From the NCBI RefSeq assembly GCF_047495875.1, contig NC_092463.1, forward strand, positions 3,853,057-3,917,056: a DNA stretch of 64,000 nt. Direction: 5' to 3'. The DNA comes from Pithys albifrons albifrons (Eukaryota; Chordata; Aves; Passeriformes; Thamnophilidae). Below the pieces are notes generated by a model, which had not been told where the DNA came from, ran no database searches, and saw only the letters and a program-made list of their open reading frames with translations. Below are positions 46,130 to 59,611 of the stretch, in pieces. The translations under genes and the position numbers were made by a program. Numbering within the stretch: the first letter of the stretch is position 1; every line of letters starts with the position of its first letter.

Positions 46130-46280
46130 AACGCGGGGGGGCGGCCGCGGGCGCGGCGGACGTGCGGGGCCGCCTCCTCCCCTTCCTGCCGCCCGCGCCG
46201 CGCAGACACACCGGCCGCTCCCCACCGTCCCCGCCGCCACGGCCCGGCCGGCCCTGCCTGCCCTGCCCGCCGCCGGCTCG
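46130..46280 (+). other. KTN1: Probable non-coding exon 1 of KTN1 (5' end not determined)
   Basis: Within the CpG island, GGCTCG|GTGAGTGCC at 46,280/46,281 is a near-perfect splice donor. KTN1 in other vertebrates starts with a 5'UTR exon and has its signal-anchor coding exon downstream. I found no such coding sequence (MEFY...-like) up to 64,000. The exon start given here is arbitrary. Confidence 0.45.
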
Positions 46281-46920
46281 GTGAGTGCCGCCCGGGGGTC
46301 GGGGGGGTCGGGCCGGCCGCAGCCTCCGGTGGGGCGGGAGACGGCGGGCACAGGCCTGGCGGGCCCGGGGCTGCGGCTGCGGCCCGGCCGGGAGGGTCCG
46401 GGGGAGACTCGGGGCGCGGCCCCCCGAGCGGCGGAGCAGCCGCTGCCCTGGGGCCGAGGGGTTTTCAGGGGGTTCCTGGGGGGCTCCAGCGCATCCGCCG
46501 CAGCCCAGCTGAGCGCTGGGGAGAGGGGACATCGCTGTGCCCGCGGCGTGCCCTCGGTGTTGTCCGCCCGCCGAGCGGACATTCCCCACCGGGATATGAT
46601 TCCCGAGTGTTTCCCGCAGCCGTGGGAGCCCCACGGGAGGCGTGGAGGGCGCTGCGGTGCCCGCAGGGCCGTGCGGAGTTTGGCGAGCGCTGCGCTCCAA
46701 TCGCCGCGGGCCGGCCCGCCCCGAGCGGGGGGTCAGTGCTCCCAAATGCTGCTTCCCACCGTCACGGCTGGGGTTAACAGGGGTATTTCATTTTCTTAAG
46801 GGTGCCTGTGCCCCCTGGTCCGGCGCCAGTGCGGGTTGTGTGCGGCTGTGTTAACCCTGGAGTTGTTAATTCTTTGCCTTTACTCACCTCTCACTCCTCT
46901 GCTTCGGTGGGCAGGTTATT

Positions 46921-47246
46921 CATAGAATGATAGGATCGATTGGGTTGGAAAAAACCTCCGAGATCATCAAGTCCAACCCCTGGTCCAACTCCAGTCCCTT
47001 TACCAGATCATGGCACTCAGTGCCACGGCCAATTGCAGACTAAAAACCTCCAGAGAAGGGGAATCCACCCCCTCTCTGGGCAGCCCATTCCAATGCCTGA
47101 GCACTCTCTCTGCAAAGAAGTTTTTTCTGCTCTCCCACTTCAATTTCCCCTGGCAGAGCTTGAGCCCGTGCCCCCTTGTCCTATTGCTGAGTGCCTGGGA
47201 GAAGAGACCAACCCCCACCTGGCCAGAACTTTCCTTCAGGGAGTTA
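46921..47246 (-). mobile_element. CR1 LINE, young subfamily
   Basis: CATAGAATGATAGGATCGATT to CTTCAGGGAGTT, antisense to the presumed KTN1, 640 bp after its exon 1 donor. Confidence 0.91.
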
Positions 47247-50200
47247 TATTGAGAAGGGGGGAAAAGTTGAGGTGGCAAAGCTGCATCTTTTGGACCCGAC
47301 TGATTCCAATTGATGAAGTATTTTAAGTGGGTGGTTATTCAGGATAACGTAGCATCTTTTCTGCATTAGGCAGTGCCAAGTGCTGCTCCCAGTGCTGTAC
47401 ATAAATCCATGTGCATTAGGTTTCTCATTTTATAACCTTTCTCCTCCTCCTCCTCCCACCCCAAAGGCTCTGCTGTGTATTTTGAGGTCATTGTTAGAAA
47501 ACTTCAAAAACAATTTCTTGCTTTGTGGAAGATAAGCAGAGCTGATGTCCTGCTGGGGCTCTTTGTTTAAAATTATCCTTTTTCCCACCTTTCTTTACTC
47601 CTTCCATTGCTGCCTGTGTCCAACAACCCAAATGATATTTAGTAGACATAACTGAAAAGTTTTGACATCTCTTTGCCTATGACAAGGCAAAAATCCTTTG
47701 CTGGGAAGTCCGAACTGATTGATGCAGAAGTTAAAAGGGGATTCAGTTTCCATGTTCCACCTCCTTTCAGGTACCTTCCTTGCTGTTCTGTCATCCTGCA
47801 GTTTGGCTTGGGCTGGAAGTGTTCCCCTGCCTCGTGGACCTCTTCCCTATAACCGCTGTAATTTCTGCCCGCCAACAGGCCATGCAACTGGCTTTGCCAC
47901 ATATTTTTTCTCTTGCCTCATATGCTGATGCTGCTTTCTGCATACTGTGATTAAAATAACTTTTGTGTGTAACTGCAGCAGCAAAAGGTTGAGGTTTGGG
48001 CAGAAACACTGATTCTCTGGTACAGTTATTACCAAATACTTTTTTTGTTAGGTTTTTTCCCTACTCCCTCCCCTTTTTTAGCTGCTCTCAGGAGCATGAT
48101 TTCTCCTCTCAGAAGTCGCAGCAGTAGGGTATGAAGAACACAATTAGGTTTTAATTTGATCCTTTATCCCCTGCTGTCACAAACCCCCCCTTACAGACCT
48201 GGTGACTGCTTTGGTTTTGAACCCCTTGATGGAAAGGAAGGAGTCGGTCGAGCCTGAGTAAAACTCTGGTGTTACTTGGTTAACTGTAACAGCTTATGTT
48301 TGTATCATCTGCTCTTACCGTTAGAGATTAGGTGGTTATGGCTCAAAAATGTCAAATCACTGCTGGATGTTGGCACTGTCAACCCAGGGCTAGCAAAACT
48401 CCTCAGAAACTGGAATTCCCTGTAACTTTCATGGCCAGAACCTTCTTTAATCTATACCCAAGACCCTTAAGCATGAGGACATGGGGGAGAGGACATGTGT
48501 TTTATTTTAAGCATCAAACTTGGTTGCTCCTAATCCCTTCCCCTGCTGCTGCCAAGACTCCCACCTCTCGCCATTGACTCTGTGAGGCTTCAGCTCCCAA
48601 GTTTAGTTCCCTGGTCATCCCCCAGTTACGTGCTGGAGTAAATAGTGTGAATACCCTCTGTACTGTCCCGGAGGGATGGGGAGGAAGCAGGAGGAGGGAA
48701 TTCTGCATTCCTGCCCTCTGCTCTGAAAGTTGTGGCAGCACCAGAGAGCAGGAGAGAGCCCAAATCAAGTTTAGTTTCCCCATTTATAGCACCCATCCGT
48801 GCTGTGGATGCCTTTCAAAACACAACCACTTCTGAGGTGAAGCTCCAATCGGTTTATTCCTTGCCCCCATCTCCCTGGGAGAATTGTAGGAGAGCCTCTC
48901 CTCAGTCTCACAGCGGTGGCTGAATTGCCATCTTCATGATGTTTATGGTCTGTTTGTGCAATTTGTTTTTGGTTCTAGTGTTTCCATTTGGTTTAAATGG
49001 TTGTTTTCCCTCCCTGGTGTAATTAGAGTGAGAAATCAGATCCCCTGTTGACCCCTTGTTTTGACAGGTTAAACAAGTCAAAGTCTTTAAGTCTCCTCGT
49101 GTTGTTCTCATCGATATTCTCAGGATTTCCTTGTCAGTGACAACCTTTTGCCTTTACCCATCAAAACCCTTTGTAGTCTAAAGGGAATTTTATGCATCTC
49201 TGTTTGGCTCTTAAGCTTCCTGCTCTGTGTTGGCAAAGCAGCAGGATTGGACTATTTTTAAAACTACGAGTATTTTGGAGGGGGCTGCTCACTGCAGAAA
49301 GCTCACCAACTTTTTGACATTCCTTGGGTGATTGTTTCAGGCTAACGAGACAGGGAGTTGCTGAACTAAATCTGTCCCAGACAAATCACTTCTTGTTAAT
49401 GACTCTGCATAAACTATGGAGATGATAGATTGGAGAATTACCAGCCCATGACTCCCAGGAATCTGTTTCTCCTCTCATCGTTATACAAGATGTCCAAGCA
49501 AATTAAACACATGAAGACTTTTTTTTTTTTAAAAAAGTATTTATTTATGTTTTTAGAAATGTAAAAGCTTCTTCCTGTTCGCATGCCTGAACTGCAGCTG
49601 GTTACAGGCGAGGGGGCACTTGGGAGCTTTGAGAACTTCCTATTTCTTGCCAGAGTGGAGCCTTTAAAATATTTTCTTACAGTGTGGACTTGTTGGCACT
49701 TTTTCCAGGCTGATGCCTGTGGTCTGTAGTTTGGGAACACATCTGTGTCTGCTTGACACACTCAGATTCCTGCTTTTTTTTGTCCCCATTTCCAGTGACT
49801 CCAGAGCAGGAGCAGCAGCCCTTGCATCGATGTGAACTCTGCATTGATCTGAACTCTGCTGCTGCTTCTCCCAATTGAGGAATTGTTTTTTAACTGGTGT
49901 AGGGAAGCAGCAGAGTGGATCCAGGTGCTGCTCCAAGCAGGAAGACAGTCCACAGCCATCTGCAATTCCTGTCATTATTCCTCTGCAGGGTTCTTTTCCC
50001 CCTCTGTCAGAGCTAAGTAGCACCTGGGCCACATTCCCTTTTTTTTGAAATTGTCCACCCCTGCCACTGCCATGCCTGTGTGCAGGACTGCTGCAGATTA
50101 ATTAGATTGTATTAAAATGAATAAGTGAATCTTGATAAATGAGCTTACAGGGGCACTGTTGGGTCAGCTCAGTCCCTAAATATAGGTCCTGGGCAGAGGG

Positions 50201-52597
50201 CAGGCTTGGTGCAGCATCTCTCCAGACAACAAAATTAAAAGGAGACCTCCTGGGAGTGCATAAATTCTGCTGCCTTGGCATCTTGTTGGCCTGGATGCTC
50301 CGGGGTCTTGGTACAAGAAATGCCCAACCACACCTAAATATGAGGGTTCTTTAATTGAAGCTGGAAGGGGAAGCCACAGCAGTGGAAACTGTAATAATCT
50401 GAGGTGCTAAAGAATGCAAATCTCATGATCCTTTTTAATGCTTCCAATTTAACTAAAGGTGTTGCTTTTTTTTTTAAAGTCTCTTAGATACTGTAGAAAA
50501 CAGGGAAAAAGAGAAACTCTGTTGCACATATGCAAGGGAAGACTCTGGAAATCTTCTGCAACTCAAACACAAATAAAGAACATTCTCTCCGTGCAACTAT
50601 AACCTGAAAAGAAGTTTAGGTGCTTCAAACCTTGAGTTTTGCTGTGCAATGTGTGTGGGGTGGGAGGGAGAGGAGAGGGACAGGAGCTGTAAGGTTTGTG
50701 GGGTAATCAAAAGTAAAATAGTTACCTTTTTTGTTTTGTATTTTTTGTTCTTTGTTTTTGTTAGTGTTTTGTGGCTACCCTGCTTACCAAAATTCACAAC
50801 TCTTAACTTGGCTGCTACTGAAGAGAAAAATCAATTCCTTCCCCTTTGCTTCCCAAGAGGAGTTAAGAGGAATAGCATTTTTCCTTTTTCAAATGAAAGC
50901 TCATCTTTGCTTATACATCACTTAAGCTGCATTCTGACTTGGAGAAAGTGTCTGTAAATTAGTCATGTGGACGAGCTACTCATTTTCCTGCACCATTAAT
51001 CCCTATTATAAATAGCGTTGCCCTCCATTAGCATTAACAGCTCTCGCTGCGGTCGCTGTCAGGTGTGCAGGGTTTTCAGTGGTAGCAAAGCACAGAAAAC
51101 AGCATTTCCTGCAGGTTTTTCTCCCTCTTTCCCATTGGACACCGTCCCTCCTGCCTTCCCTGTCTGGATCTGCCCGCAGCCAGGCAATCCTGCAAATCAC
51201 TGCTCGGCTGGAGAGCAGCCTCTGCATCTCTAACAGCTCCCCTGCTGCAGGAACATCCCTAAGCCCTTTCATGCTGTAAAGTTGAGGAAACAGCAAAACT
51301 CCTCTTTTCCTTCACGTTGTAGTTGGATGACTAATGGAGCATCAGGGAGGGCTCTTTCTTTCTCTGGGAAGGTGTTGATGTTATCTAGCAAAACACTAGT
51401 TCTCCTTTGGGGGTTGTACCTCTCAGTTGAAGAGCTGACCTTCCCAGCCTGCCTGTCTGGTGTCCAGCTCGCCGAGCATGTGTTGAATGACCCAGGGAAA
51501 ATAAAGCTGGAGTTCAGAATTCCGTGCGGGCTGAAGGCTCTTAAAGCCTGGGGTATTTATGCCCGTGATTCATGGTCCTTCCAAAACCAATCCAGCTCTC
51601 ATCCTGCCGAGGGGAAGTACCTCGGTCCAGTGTTGTCAACTTTTGTTTAGCTGCCAGAGCAATATAAACTCAAACTGAGTTATTTTGGGCTCCTTGTTCT
51701 TTTACTTCCCTGCGAGAGTTTCTTGTTGAGGAAACGCAGCCTTGATTCTGCTTTACACTCTCCCGTATGGACTGAAAACGGTAAGCAGGGTATTTAATTT
51801 CAGAGTTGTGACAAATTTTAGTACATCTCATTCCTGTCTGTGGTGTGAAAAGGTGTCTTTTGTCTGCCTGCTACCACAGGAAGGAAGTTGTTGAGTCTGG
51901 GAGATAAAAGCACTATCTCCCTCCCCTGCAAGGGACAAGCTCCCTGCTCTAGGCTGGCACCGCTCTGCTCCTGTCCTGCCTGGAGTAGGGAGGGGAAAAT
52001 TTTCATGGGAAAATGTGAGTGGACTCATAATGTGTTTGCAAGTGCGTAGCTGTCAAGGAAGGTGATGACTAAGCCATTGCACAAGGTGCAGCTCTTCAGG
52101 GAGCTCGCCGGGATTGGACTGGATCGTGACTGACTGATAAGGGAGCCTGTAATATCAGTCAGCACCTGATTTTATCATTACTAGTGATCCAGCCACTGAC
52201 CATGGCTACTTTTATCCCCCCTTTTATCAGTCTATTTGCTGTGCAGTTTAAGTTGAAAAGTCTTGGCTACTACATGGAAAAAAGTCCAGTTTATTGGAGG
52301 AAGTGAATGGTTCCCACGCCCTGGGTGGGGAATGCCGGGCAGCACAGGAGTGTTTAAAGCTGATGATTTGCATTTGGCTCACAGGGATCTTTCTCCACCA
52401 GACACCTGCCCTGTGCCCCTGCCAGGATCTTGCATGGAACTTACCTTCCCAATTTAGAGAAGGGAAAGCCAAGCACCAGCAGGTGAAGATGCCAAGGGGA
52501 CACCAGCAGACCTGCTGCTAGTGCCCTTCTCTTGGTCCCCTGTGACCTGTGCCCCTGGCAGTCACCTGGTGGGTGAGCTGCATGGGCAGATAGTTAT

Positions 52598-52858
52598 AGC
52601 ATGAGGGAGAATGGATTTAAACTAAAAGAGGAGAGATTGAGATTAGATATTAGAATGAAATTGTTCCTTGTGAGGGTGGGCAGGCCCTGGCACAGGTTTC
52701 CCAGAGAAGCTGTGGCTCCCCCATCCCTGGTAGTGTCCAAGGCGAGGTCGGACAGGGCTTGGAGCAACCTGTGCTAGTGGAAGGTGTCCCTGCCCATGGC
52801 AGGGGCTGGAATAAGATGGTCTTTAAGGTGCCTTCCAACCCAAGCCAGTCTGTGATAC
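52598..52858 (+). mobile_element. CR1 3' end copy
   Basis: AGAATGGATTTAAACTAAAAG ... CCTTCCAACCCAAGCC, diverged CR1 3' region. Confidence 0.84.
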
Positions 52859-53764
52859 AAAACTGCTTTCCTGAGGCAACCAAGACTGTTCCCATGTGTG
52901 CCTTCCTTTCAGGGTCTCTGCTGCAGTGTGGGTGGGAGGCCAAGCCTGGCCCCAGAAAGTGACTCTGCTTCCTGCCTCCCTGACTGGTTTGAAGGGCTGT
53001 TGGGATGTTTTGTGCTGCTCTGTCCACTCAGTCCTTGCTTATGTTGATTGGGGACATCCCAGCTTGACTTTCATATAGGCATTGCCTTAATGCCATGCTA
53101 TGAATGGACCTAAAGCAGGGACATGGATCCAGTTGCAGCATCTCTTCTGCCCTTCTCTGCTTCAGCTCCAGGTGTACCTGAGAGCATCACCATGGCTACA
53201 GCATCTCATACTCAGCAGATCTTCCACAGGATGGTTTCAGATCTGGGAAGTGATCAGAATATTGGGTGCTGTGCCAGGAAGGGCCCTTTCCCCTGGGTCT
53301 AGGTGGGAACTCTTCTGCCTCCTTTAACTTGCAGTCCTCTGGGAAGATTTGGTGTATCCTTCTCTTGGACCAGGTGGTGTCTGTCGTTATTAGGGGGTGT
53401 GGTGCCAGGCAATGGAGTTTGTGGGTAAATGTTTTATCCCATGTCACACCTGCTGACCTTTGCTTGGTTAAATACCTGTTGGCAGCATGTGTGGCCCCAG
53501 CTGTGATAGACTGATAAAGGACTGTGCTGCTTTTTCTCTTCATGCTGTCTGGTTTTGTTTTTAAAACAGTGGTGGTGGAGGTCCATCAAGCTTCACTTTT
53601 CCAAGTTCAAGGAGGACTGTTTGCCCCAGTGTGTGCTAAGAAGGTTCCTCCCAAATGTGTCCCAGCATGGACAATGAACAGCATTGTCCAGAAGAGAGGC
53701 AGAGGTGGCATTGCAAAGCCTTGGAAACCACCAAACTTCAGGGAGGATTTATGGAGGTTGTATT

Positions 53765-54082
53765 CCTGAAGGGAAGTTCTGGCCAGGTGGGGGTTGGTCT
53801 CTTCTCCCAGGCACTCAGCAATAGGACAAGGGGGCACGATGGGCTCAAGCTCTGCCAGGGGAAATTGAAGTTGGAGAGCAGAAAAAAATTCTTTGCAGAG
53901 AGAGTGCTCAGGGATTGGAATGGGCTGCCCAGAGAGGGGGTGGATTCCCCATCCCTGGAGGTTTTTCAACTGAGCTTGGCCGTGGCACTGAGTGCCATGA
54001 TCTGGTAAAGGGACTGGAGTTGGACTAAGGGTTGGACTTGATGATCTCGGAGGTCTTTTCCAACCCAATCGATTCTATGATT
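53765..54082 (+). mobile_element. CR1 LINE, young subfamily
   Basis: CCTGAAGGGAAGTTCTGGCC to CAATCGATTCTATGATT; the open RT tail ends SAMIW. Confidence 0.92.
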
Positions 54083-56461
54083 AAGGATTTTACTGCTTTC
54101 CCTGGGCTTTCCCATGACAGTTCAATGGGAATACTGACAGTTCTCCCTTGTTACCTTCACCTAAGGTCACTTCCATGTCTCCAGCCACCACAGTGCCACC
54201 AGGATTGGGTTGCGTGCTAAATTTAGTGAACCTTTTTACAGCTTAGTGTGTGTATGTAAAACCAGATTTTTTTTAAGCAGCTTTTAAAGGGTTGGAGCCT
54301 GACTCAAGGTGCACAGCAAAGCCAGGCCTTCTCTGCACAGGTGGCAGTGCAGCAGAGCAGGTGTGGGAGGAGCAGGTACACTCCTCCTCCTCCTCCTCCC
54401 TGGTGTGCTTCAGCACACGGATCTGGTGAGGTGTGGAGCGCCGTGGGTGGGAGGAAGGGAGGGTTGTGGAGGCACAATTACAACTTGCATAACATGGTCT
54501 GCAGTCTGAGGCATGTGAGAAGTGCCAGCAAAGGAGTTGGGTTTCAGAAGTTTTAAAGGCTTGTGAAAATTCTTGGTCAGATGTTTCCATGACAAGCCTC
54601 CCTTTTCAGACCCCCACCCTCCATCTCCAAGTTTCCACCTTTTTTCCTTGCTGTTTATGTGCCAAATGAAGAATTTCTTGGCTTCAGGTCTGGTGTACCT
54701 GTTTCTAAGCAGATTTCTTAAGCTGTGCTCCCCATTACAGGCTCCTGGCATAATAATTTGAGTTGTAACTTAAGTTGGAGGCAATTAAGTTTAGATCTGT
54801 GTGGTTGCAGCAAAGTGTTTGTTCAATCCTTGCATGCCAAAGGAGGAGCAGAGTGTGGGACAGCAAAGCAAAGGGAATGAGAACCCAGAGAAGCGTGAGA
54901 GAAATGACCTCAATTACTTTGGATTTGTGTTGCTGAACATTTTTAGGCCTTTTTAACAACCTGGCATGTTCTCAAGTTCAGATAGTTCCAAGCTGATCTG
55001 TAAAGCTGGGTGTGTTGGGGTGGGGGTGTGTACATGGGTTAGGAGGCTGTTTTGGGGGAGAATTCTGGAATGCTGGGTTATGGTTTTCAACTTAAAACTC
55101 TTCAAATAAGCATCTCACTGTTTTCAGTCCCTTTAGGAAGCTCCTACAGGCTTGGTACTTACAGTCACAAGGGGAAAGAACTAGGAAACCCTTAGAGATG
55201 CTCTTTGAACACATCTTTTGGGGGTTCTTGTGTGATGGCATCCAACTCCCAGAGTTATGCACTATCTGGGGTTGCAGCATGGATTCTGGAACTGGGACCA
55301 GTGGGGAGTGTTGCAGTGTCTGCTGGGCTGCTGCTGCTCAGAGAAACATCAGCAACTTTCAGTATCACTCACCTGGAAAATCAACAGCCACATGAGGAAG
55401 GTGGTAAAGGAAGAATCCTTGACCACATGGCCCGGGTGTAATTCAAGTGTTAGGCAAGTCTGAGGAGGAGCTGGAGCCTTTTCCCTGGTGCTGGAGGGGA
55501 GCCTGCTCTCCTGGTCTGGATGTTTAAGGCAAGATGCAAACATTGCCTTGGGGTCTGCCAAAATCCTGCGCTGGTTCCTGAGTATGTGTGACCTTCTTAA
55601 GCTGCCTGCCCAAATCCTGAGGGCTCTGAGTGATGACACCACGAGATGACTCCAACTGTGTATCATTTCTTCAACTGTGAGTGCCATCAGCAGACTGTTC
55701 AGTGCAGCACAGAGGTTAACAAGGTGGAAAGAAACCTTATGGAGAGGAATGTGTGGTGCTGCTGCTGTTTAGGAGCACAAATCATTGGTGTGGAAGATGA
55801 AGGGTTGGAGTCTCAGTGGAGCTGTAGCCAGTGAGGTCCCTGTTGTAGTGCAGGGGGGTTTTGGGTGGGTATGAGGTGAGCTCTTAGTGCTGCCCTCCAT
55901 AAATAGACCATGTGCAGTGTCTCAAAGCAGAGTGGAGAGAGACCTTAACACTTCACCTGTCTCAGCAGGGAAATAACCACAGTTCAGCAGCAATTTCTTA
56001 AACACCATGTAGGGCTTTTAAATTGAGCTCAAAGTTCCAACTCATGATGCAGTTTACACTTTGAAATACACTGGGGTAACTTGTACAGTGCCAGTGCTGT
56101 AGGGATTGCTCCTAAAGCCTCTTTTGTTCCTAAACCATTCTGAAACTTTATTTCTAAGAGTATTAACAGCACCATGTTCTCCAGATTGAGGGATCTGGCT
56201 TGGGTATAGAACTGCTGTCTTTGTGCCTGTTTGATAACATGCTTTAAGATAAATGTTGGACAGCTTTGCTATGGAGCAGTCAAAACTATCTCATATCTGC
56301 TGTGGAAGTCTTGGTGATGGGGGAATTATCAGCCTTCTGCTGGTACAAATTTGTGCTGGAGCAGAAAGTCAAAATATCAGTGTTGGAGGAAGCCCATCAG
56401 CAGCAGAAATTGCTGCAGTCCAAATTCAGTCCTGAATGTGCCCTGTGTTCAAAGGGTTTGT

Positions 56462-56963
56462 GGTTCTGGGCTTCTTAGTTCAGGAAAGAGATTGAGGGGC
56501 TGGAGCGGGGCCAGAGAAGAGCAATGAGGCTGGAGAAGGGACTGGAGCACAAGTGCTGTGGGGAGAGGCTGAGGGAGCTGGGAGTGTTTAGCCTGGAGAA
56601 GAGGAGGCTCAGAGGTGACCTCAGCACTGTCTGGAACTGCCTGAAGGGAAGTTCTGGCCAGCTGGGGGTTGGTCTCTTCTCCCAGGCACTCAGCAATAGG
56701 ACAAGGGGGCACGATGGGCTCAAACTCTGCCAGGGAAAATTGAAGTTGGAGATCAGAAAAAACTTCTTTGCAGAGAGAGTGCTCAGGCATTGGAATGGGC
56801 TGCCCAGAGAGGGGGTGGATTCCCCATCCCTGAAGGTTTTTAAGGTGAGCTTGGCCGTGGCACTGAGTGCCATGATCTGGTAAAGGGACTGGAGTTGGAC
56901 CAAGGGTTGGACTTGATGACCTCAGAGGTCTTTTCCAACCCAATCAATTCTATGATTCTTTGA
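56462..56963 (+). mobile_element. CR1 LINE, young subfamily
   Basis: 0.5 kb from the TTCTGGG...CAGTTCAGG-type segment to ATTCTATGATTCTTTGAT; RT tail open. Confidence 0.92.
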
Positions 56964-57664
56964 TAAGCAGAGCATGAACAATGCTTTAATCCAGAAAATA
57001 ATTTTAAATTTAATGCACAGTTGAAATAAAATCCAGCCCTCTTTGGAGGTATCATTCCTAATGTGACTATGGATTAAAACTCATTGATTGTTACTAGGAA
57101 AAGAGTGGTAGATGCCTCTTGTACCAGTCTGAACCTGTTCCCTGCAGCTCTGGGCTCTGGTTCATTGCAGTGCTGAGCATGGCCAGGTGAAATAAAACGC
57201 AGTGCTGTGTGTGGAGGCTGCAGATTCACCATTACAGCACCGAGCACTGCCTTGGATTGAGGAGTGAGAGCGTTTTTCCACTTGCAGCCCAAAGGCAGTC
57301 ATGGCCTGTGTGAGCCCATTTGTTCCCAGGCCAGCATTGTCCTGGTGCAGCCCCACCCTGCAAGGTGGGAGCGCAGGAAGCCGATCCTGGGCACGGCCCC
57401 TGGGCCCTGGGGGTAGTTGGGAGCTGTGCCTGCACAGGGCAAGGAAAGGAGGGCATCAAGGGATGCCTCCTCCAGCCTGGCTGTTGGGATTTTCTAATGT
57501 TTTTTGTCTTTCTGACGCACCATGGTGGTAGAGTATTAAAGGCAAAAATGGGCATGCTCATGCAGTGCTTGCCCAGCTGTGTAGGCTGAGAAGGAGAAAA
57601 TCCCACCCTGGGAGGCTCGTAAGACTCCCTAAATTCTAGGTTGGTGCTTGTGCAGGGCATGAGT

Positions 57665-57948
57665 CCCAGGCACTCATCAACAGGACAAGGGGGCACGATG
57701 GGCTCAAGCTCTGCCAGGGGAAATTGAAGTTGGAGAGCAGAAAATAATTAATTGCAGAGAGAGTGCTCCGGCATTGGAATGGGCTGCCCAGAGAGGGGGT
57801 GGATTCCCCATGCTGGAGGTTTTTAACCTGAGCTTAGCCGTGGCACTGAGTGCCATGATCTGGTAAAGGGACTGGAGTTGGCCCAAGGGTTGGACTTGAT
57901 GATCTTGGAGGTCTTTTCCAACCCAATCCATTCTGTGATTCCATGATA
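57665..57948 (+). mobile_element. CR1 LINE, young subfamily
   Basis: CCCAGGCACTCATCAACAGG to ATTCTGTGATTCCATGAT; carries a small internal deletion near 57817. Confidence 0.91.
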
Positions 57949-59252
57949 TGGGTGCTAAATCTATTTATGATGCCTTTGTCAGCTTAGAGGACCTCTGACT
58001 TTATGTTGGGTGCAGTCCTCTTGCCATCCAGACTAAACTGCAGCTGCATCTTGGGGTTGAGAACTCGCTGCATACCCCTGAGTTTTAAACTCTTGGTGTA
58101 TTTGAAAATTCATTATCACTCTGTAAACATTGGTTGTTTAACTAATGGATGCCTTTTCCTCCCATTCTTTTATGACACTGTATGTGGTGAGAAGGGAGAA
58201 AAATGTCCCCTGCTTATTTCTCTCCCTTTCCAGCTGAAGAATCACCAAGGCTCAGCCTGATGATGGGGTACAGCAATTTTGTTTCACTTGCTGCTTTCTG
58301 ATGTTCTCATTTAGCTACATCTGTGCCACATCTACAGTAATTCTGGTGCAGCAATTGCACCTTTTCTCTTTGGAGACAACTGAAATCACTCAACTGCTTA
58401 GACATGACGTGTGCAGTAAATAATAGCTTAAAACTCCAGGTAGTGAGAAGAAACCACATGAAAGCATCTCGATCTGATATGATTCAGTCACAGGATTTTT
58501 GATTTCCCTCTATGAGTTAACAACTCTCCTTTAACTTGCAGCCTGTTCCCAGTGCAGGTCAATCTCATTTTCCTCCAGGAATTCAGATAGATGAGAGCAT
58601 CCGTCTGCTGTCGGCTTCTCTTTTGTCCCTTGCTGGTTAACAATGGGATTGTTGAGTCACTGAGAGGTTAACGAAGCTTTTTTTTTTGTCAGTGGTCCAA
58701 TCTCTTTGTATAACTGTGTTGAACAGCACACTGAACAGAAATAATGGGAAAATCTTGTTGGTGGAATGACCAGGGTTGTCATTTTGTGATACCAGGGTAA
58801 AGACCTGCTTAAGCTTTGGGCTTCTGGCTGTGTTATGTGGTGGCTGAGCACAAATCCCTCTGCAAGAACATTCGATATTAGTTTCTTTGTATCTCTACAG
58901 ATTCTTGGAGCTCGGGGGGTATCTGAGCGATTACAGTTGGTTTTGTTACGTGTCTTTTGGGGTTTGGCATTAGTAAAAGGGTGAATTGCAGCCCTTAATT
59001 ATGAAGTGTGGGAACAATTGGAGCTGGACAGACAGGCAGTGATCCAGCTCCTCTTCCTGAGCGAGCAGCACTTTTGTGCTGTGCCATCCCACTGCACAAA
59101 TGACTGGTGGGCTGTTGCCAGGTTGATGGGGTTTGATCCCTTTTAAGAAGGGGTTTGGAAGCTCTAATTTTGGGTTTATCACAGCAGTCCTTGAGGCTTC
59201 TGCCCTGAGCTCTGAGCTAGGCTGTTCCCATGGCTGCCCCAATGGGCTTCCC

Positions 59253-59611
59253 AGGCTCAGAGGTGACCTCAGCACTGTCTGGAACTCCCTGAAGGGAAGT
59301 TCTGGCCAGGTGGGGGTTGGTGTCTTCTCCCAGGCACTCAGCAATAGGACAAGGGGGCACGATGGGCTCAAACTCTGCCAGGGAAAATTGAAGTTGGAGA
59401 TCAGAAAGAAATTCTTTGCAGAGAGAGTGCTCAGGCATTGGAATGGGCTGCCCAGAGAGGGGGTGGATTCCCCATCCCTGGAGGTTTTTAAAGTGAGCTT
59501 GGCCGTGGCACTGAGTGCCATGATCTGGTAAAGGGCCTGGAGTTGGCCCAAGGGTTGGACTTGATGATCTCTGAGGTCTTTTCCAACCCAATCTATTCTA
59601 TGATTCTATGA
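59253..59611 (+). mobile_element. CR1 LINE, young subfamily
   Basis: AGGCTCAGAGGTGACCTCAGC to CTATTCTATGATTCTATG; RT tail open. Confidence 0.92.

Larger units (their letters stand above)
45690..46760 (+). promoter_or_regulatory. KTN1: CpG island, probable KTN1 promoter
   Basis: About 1 kb of very GC- and CpG-rich DNA with NotI-type GCGGCCGC and many CCGG sites, TATA-less. KTN1 (kinectin, an ER-anchored kinesin receptor) is expected next on the plus strand, head-to-head with TBPL2, from the vertebrate gene order. The gene name is inferred from synteny only. Confidence 0.65.

Noticed and set aside
45704..46777. Long plus-strand open frame (357 codons) and overlapping frames on both strands in the CpG island
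   Set aside because: Stop-poor only because of GC content and tandem repeats. It has no family resemblance, is open in several frames, and crosses a strong splice donor.
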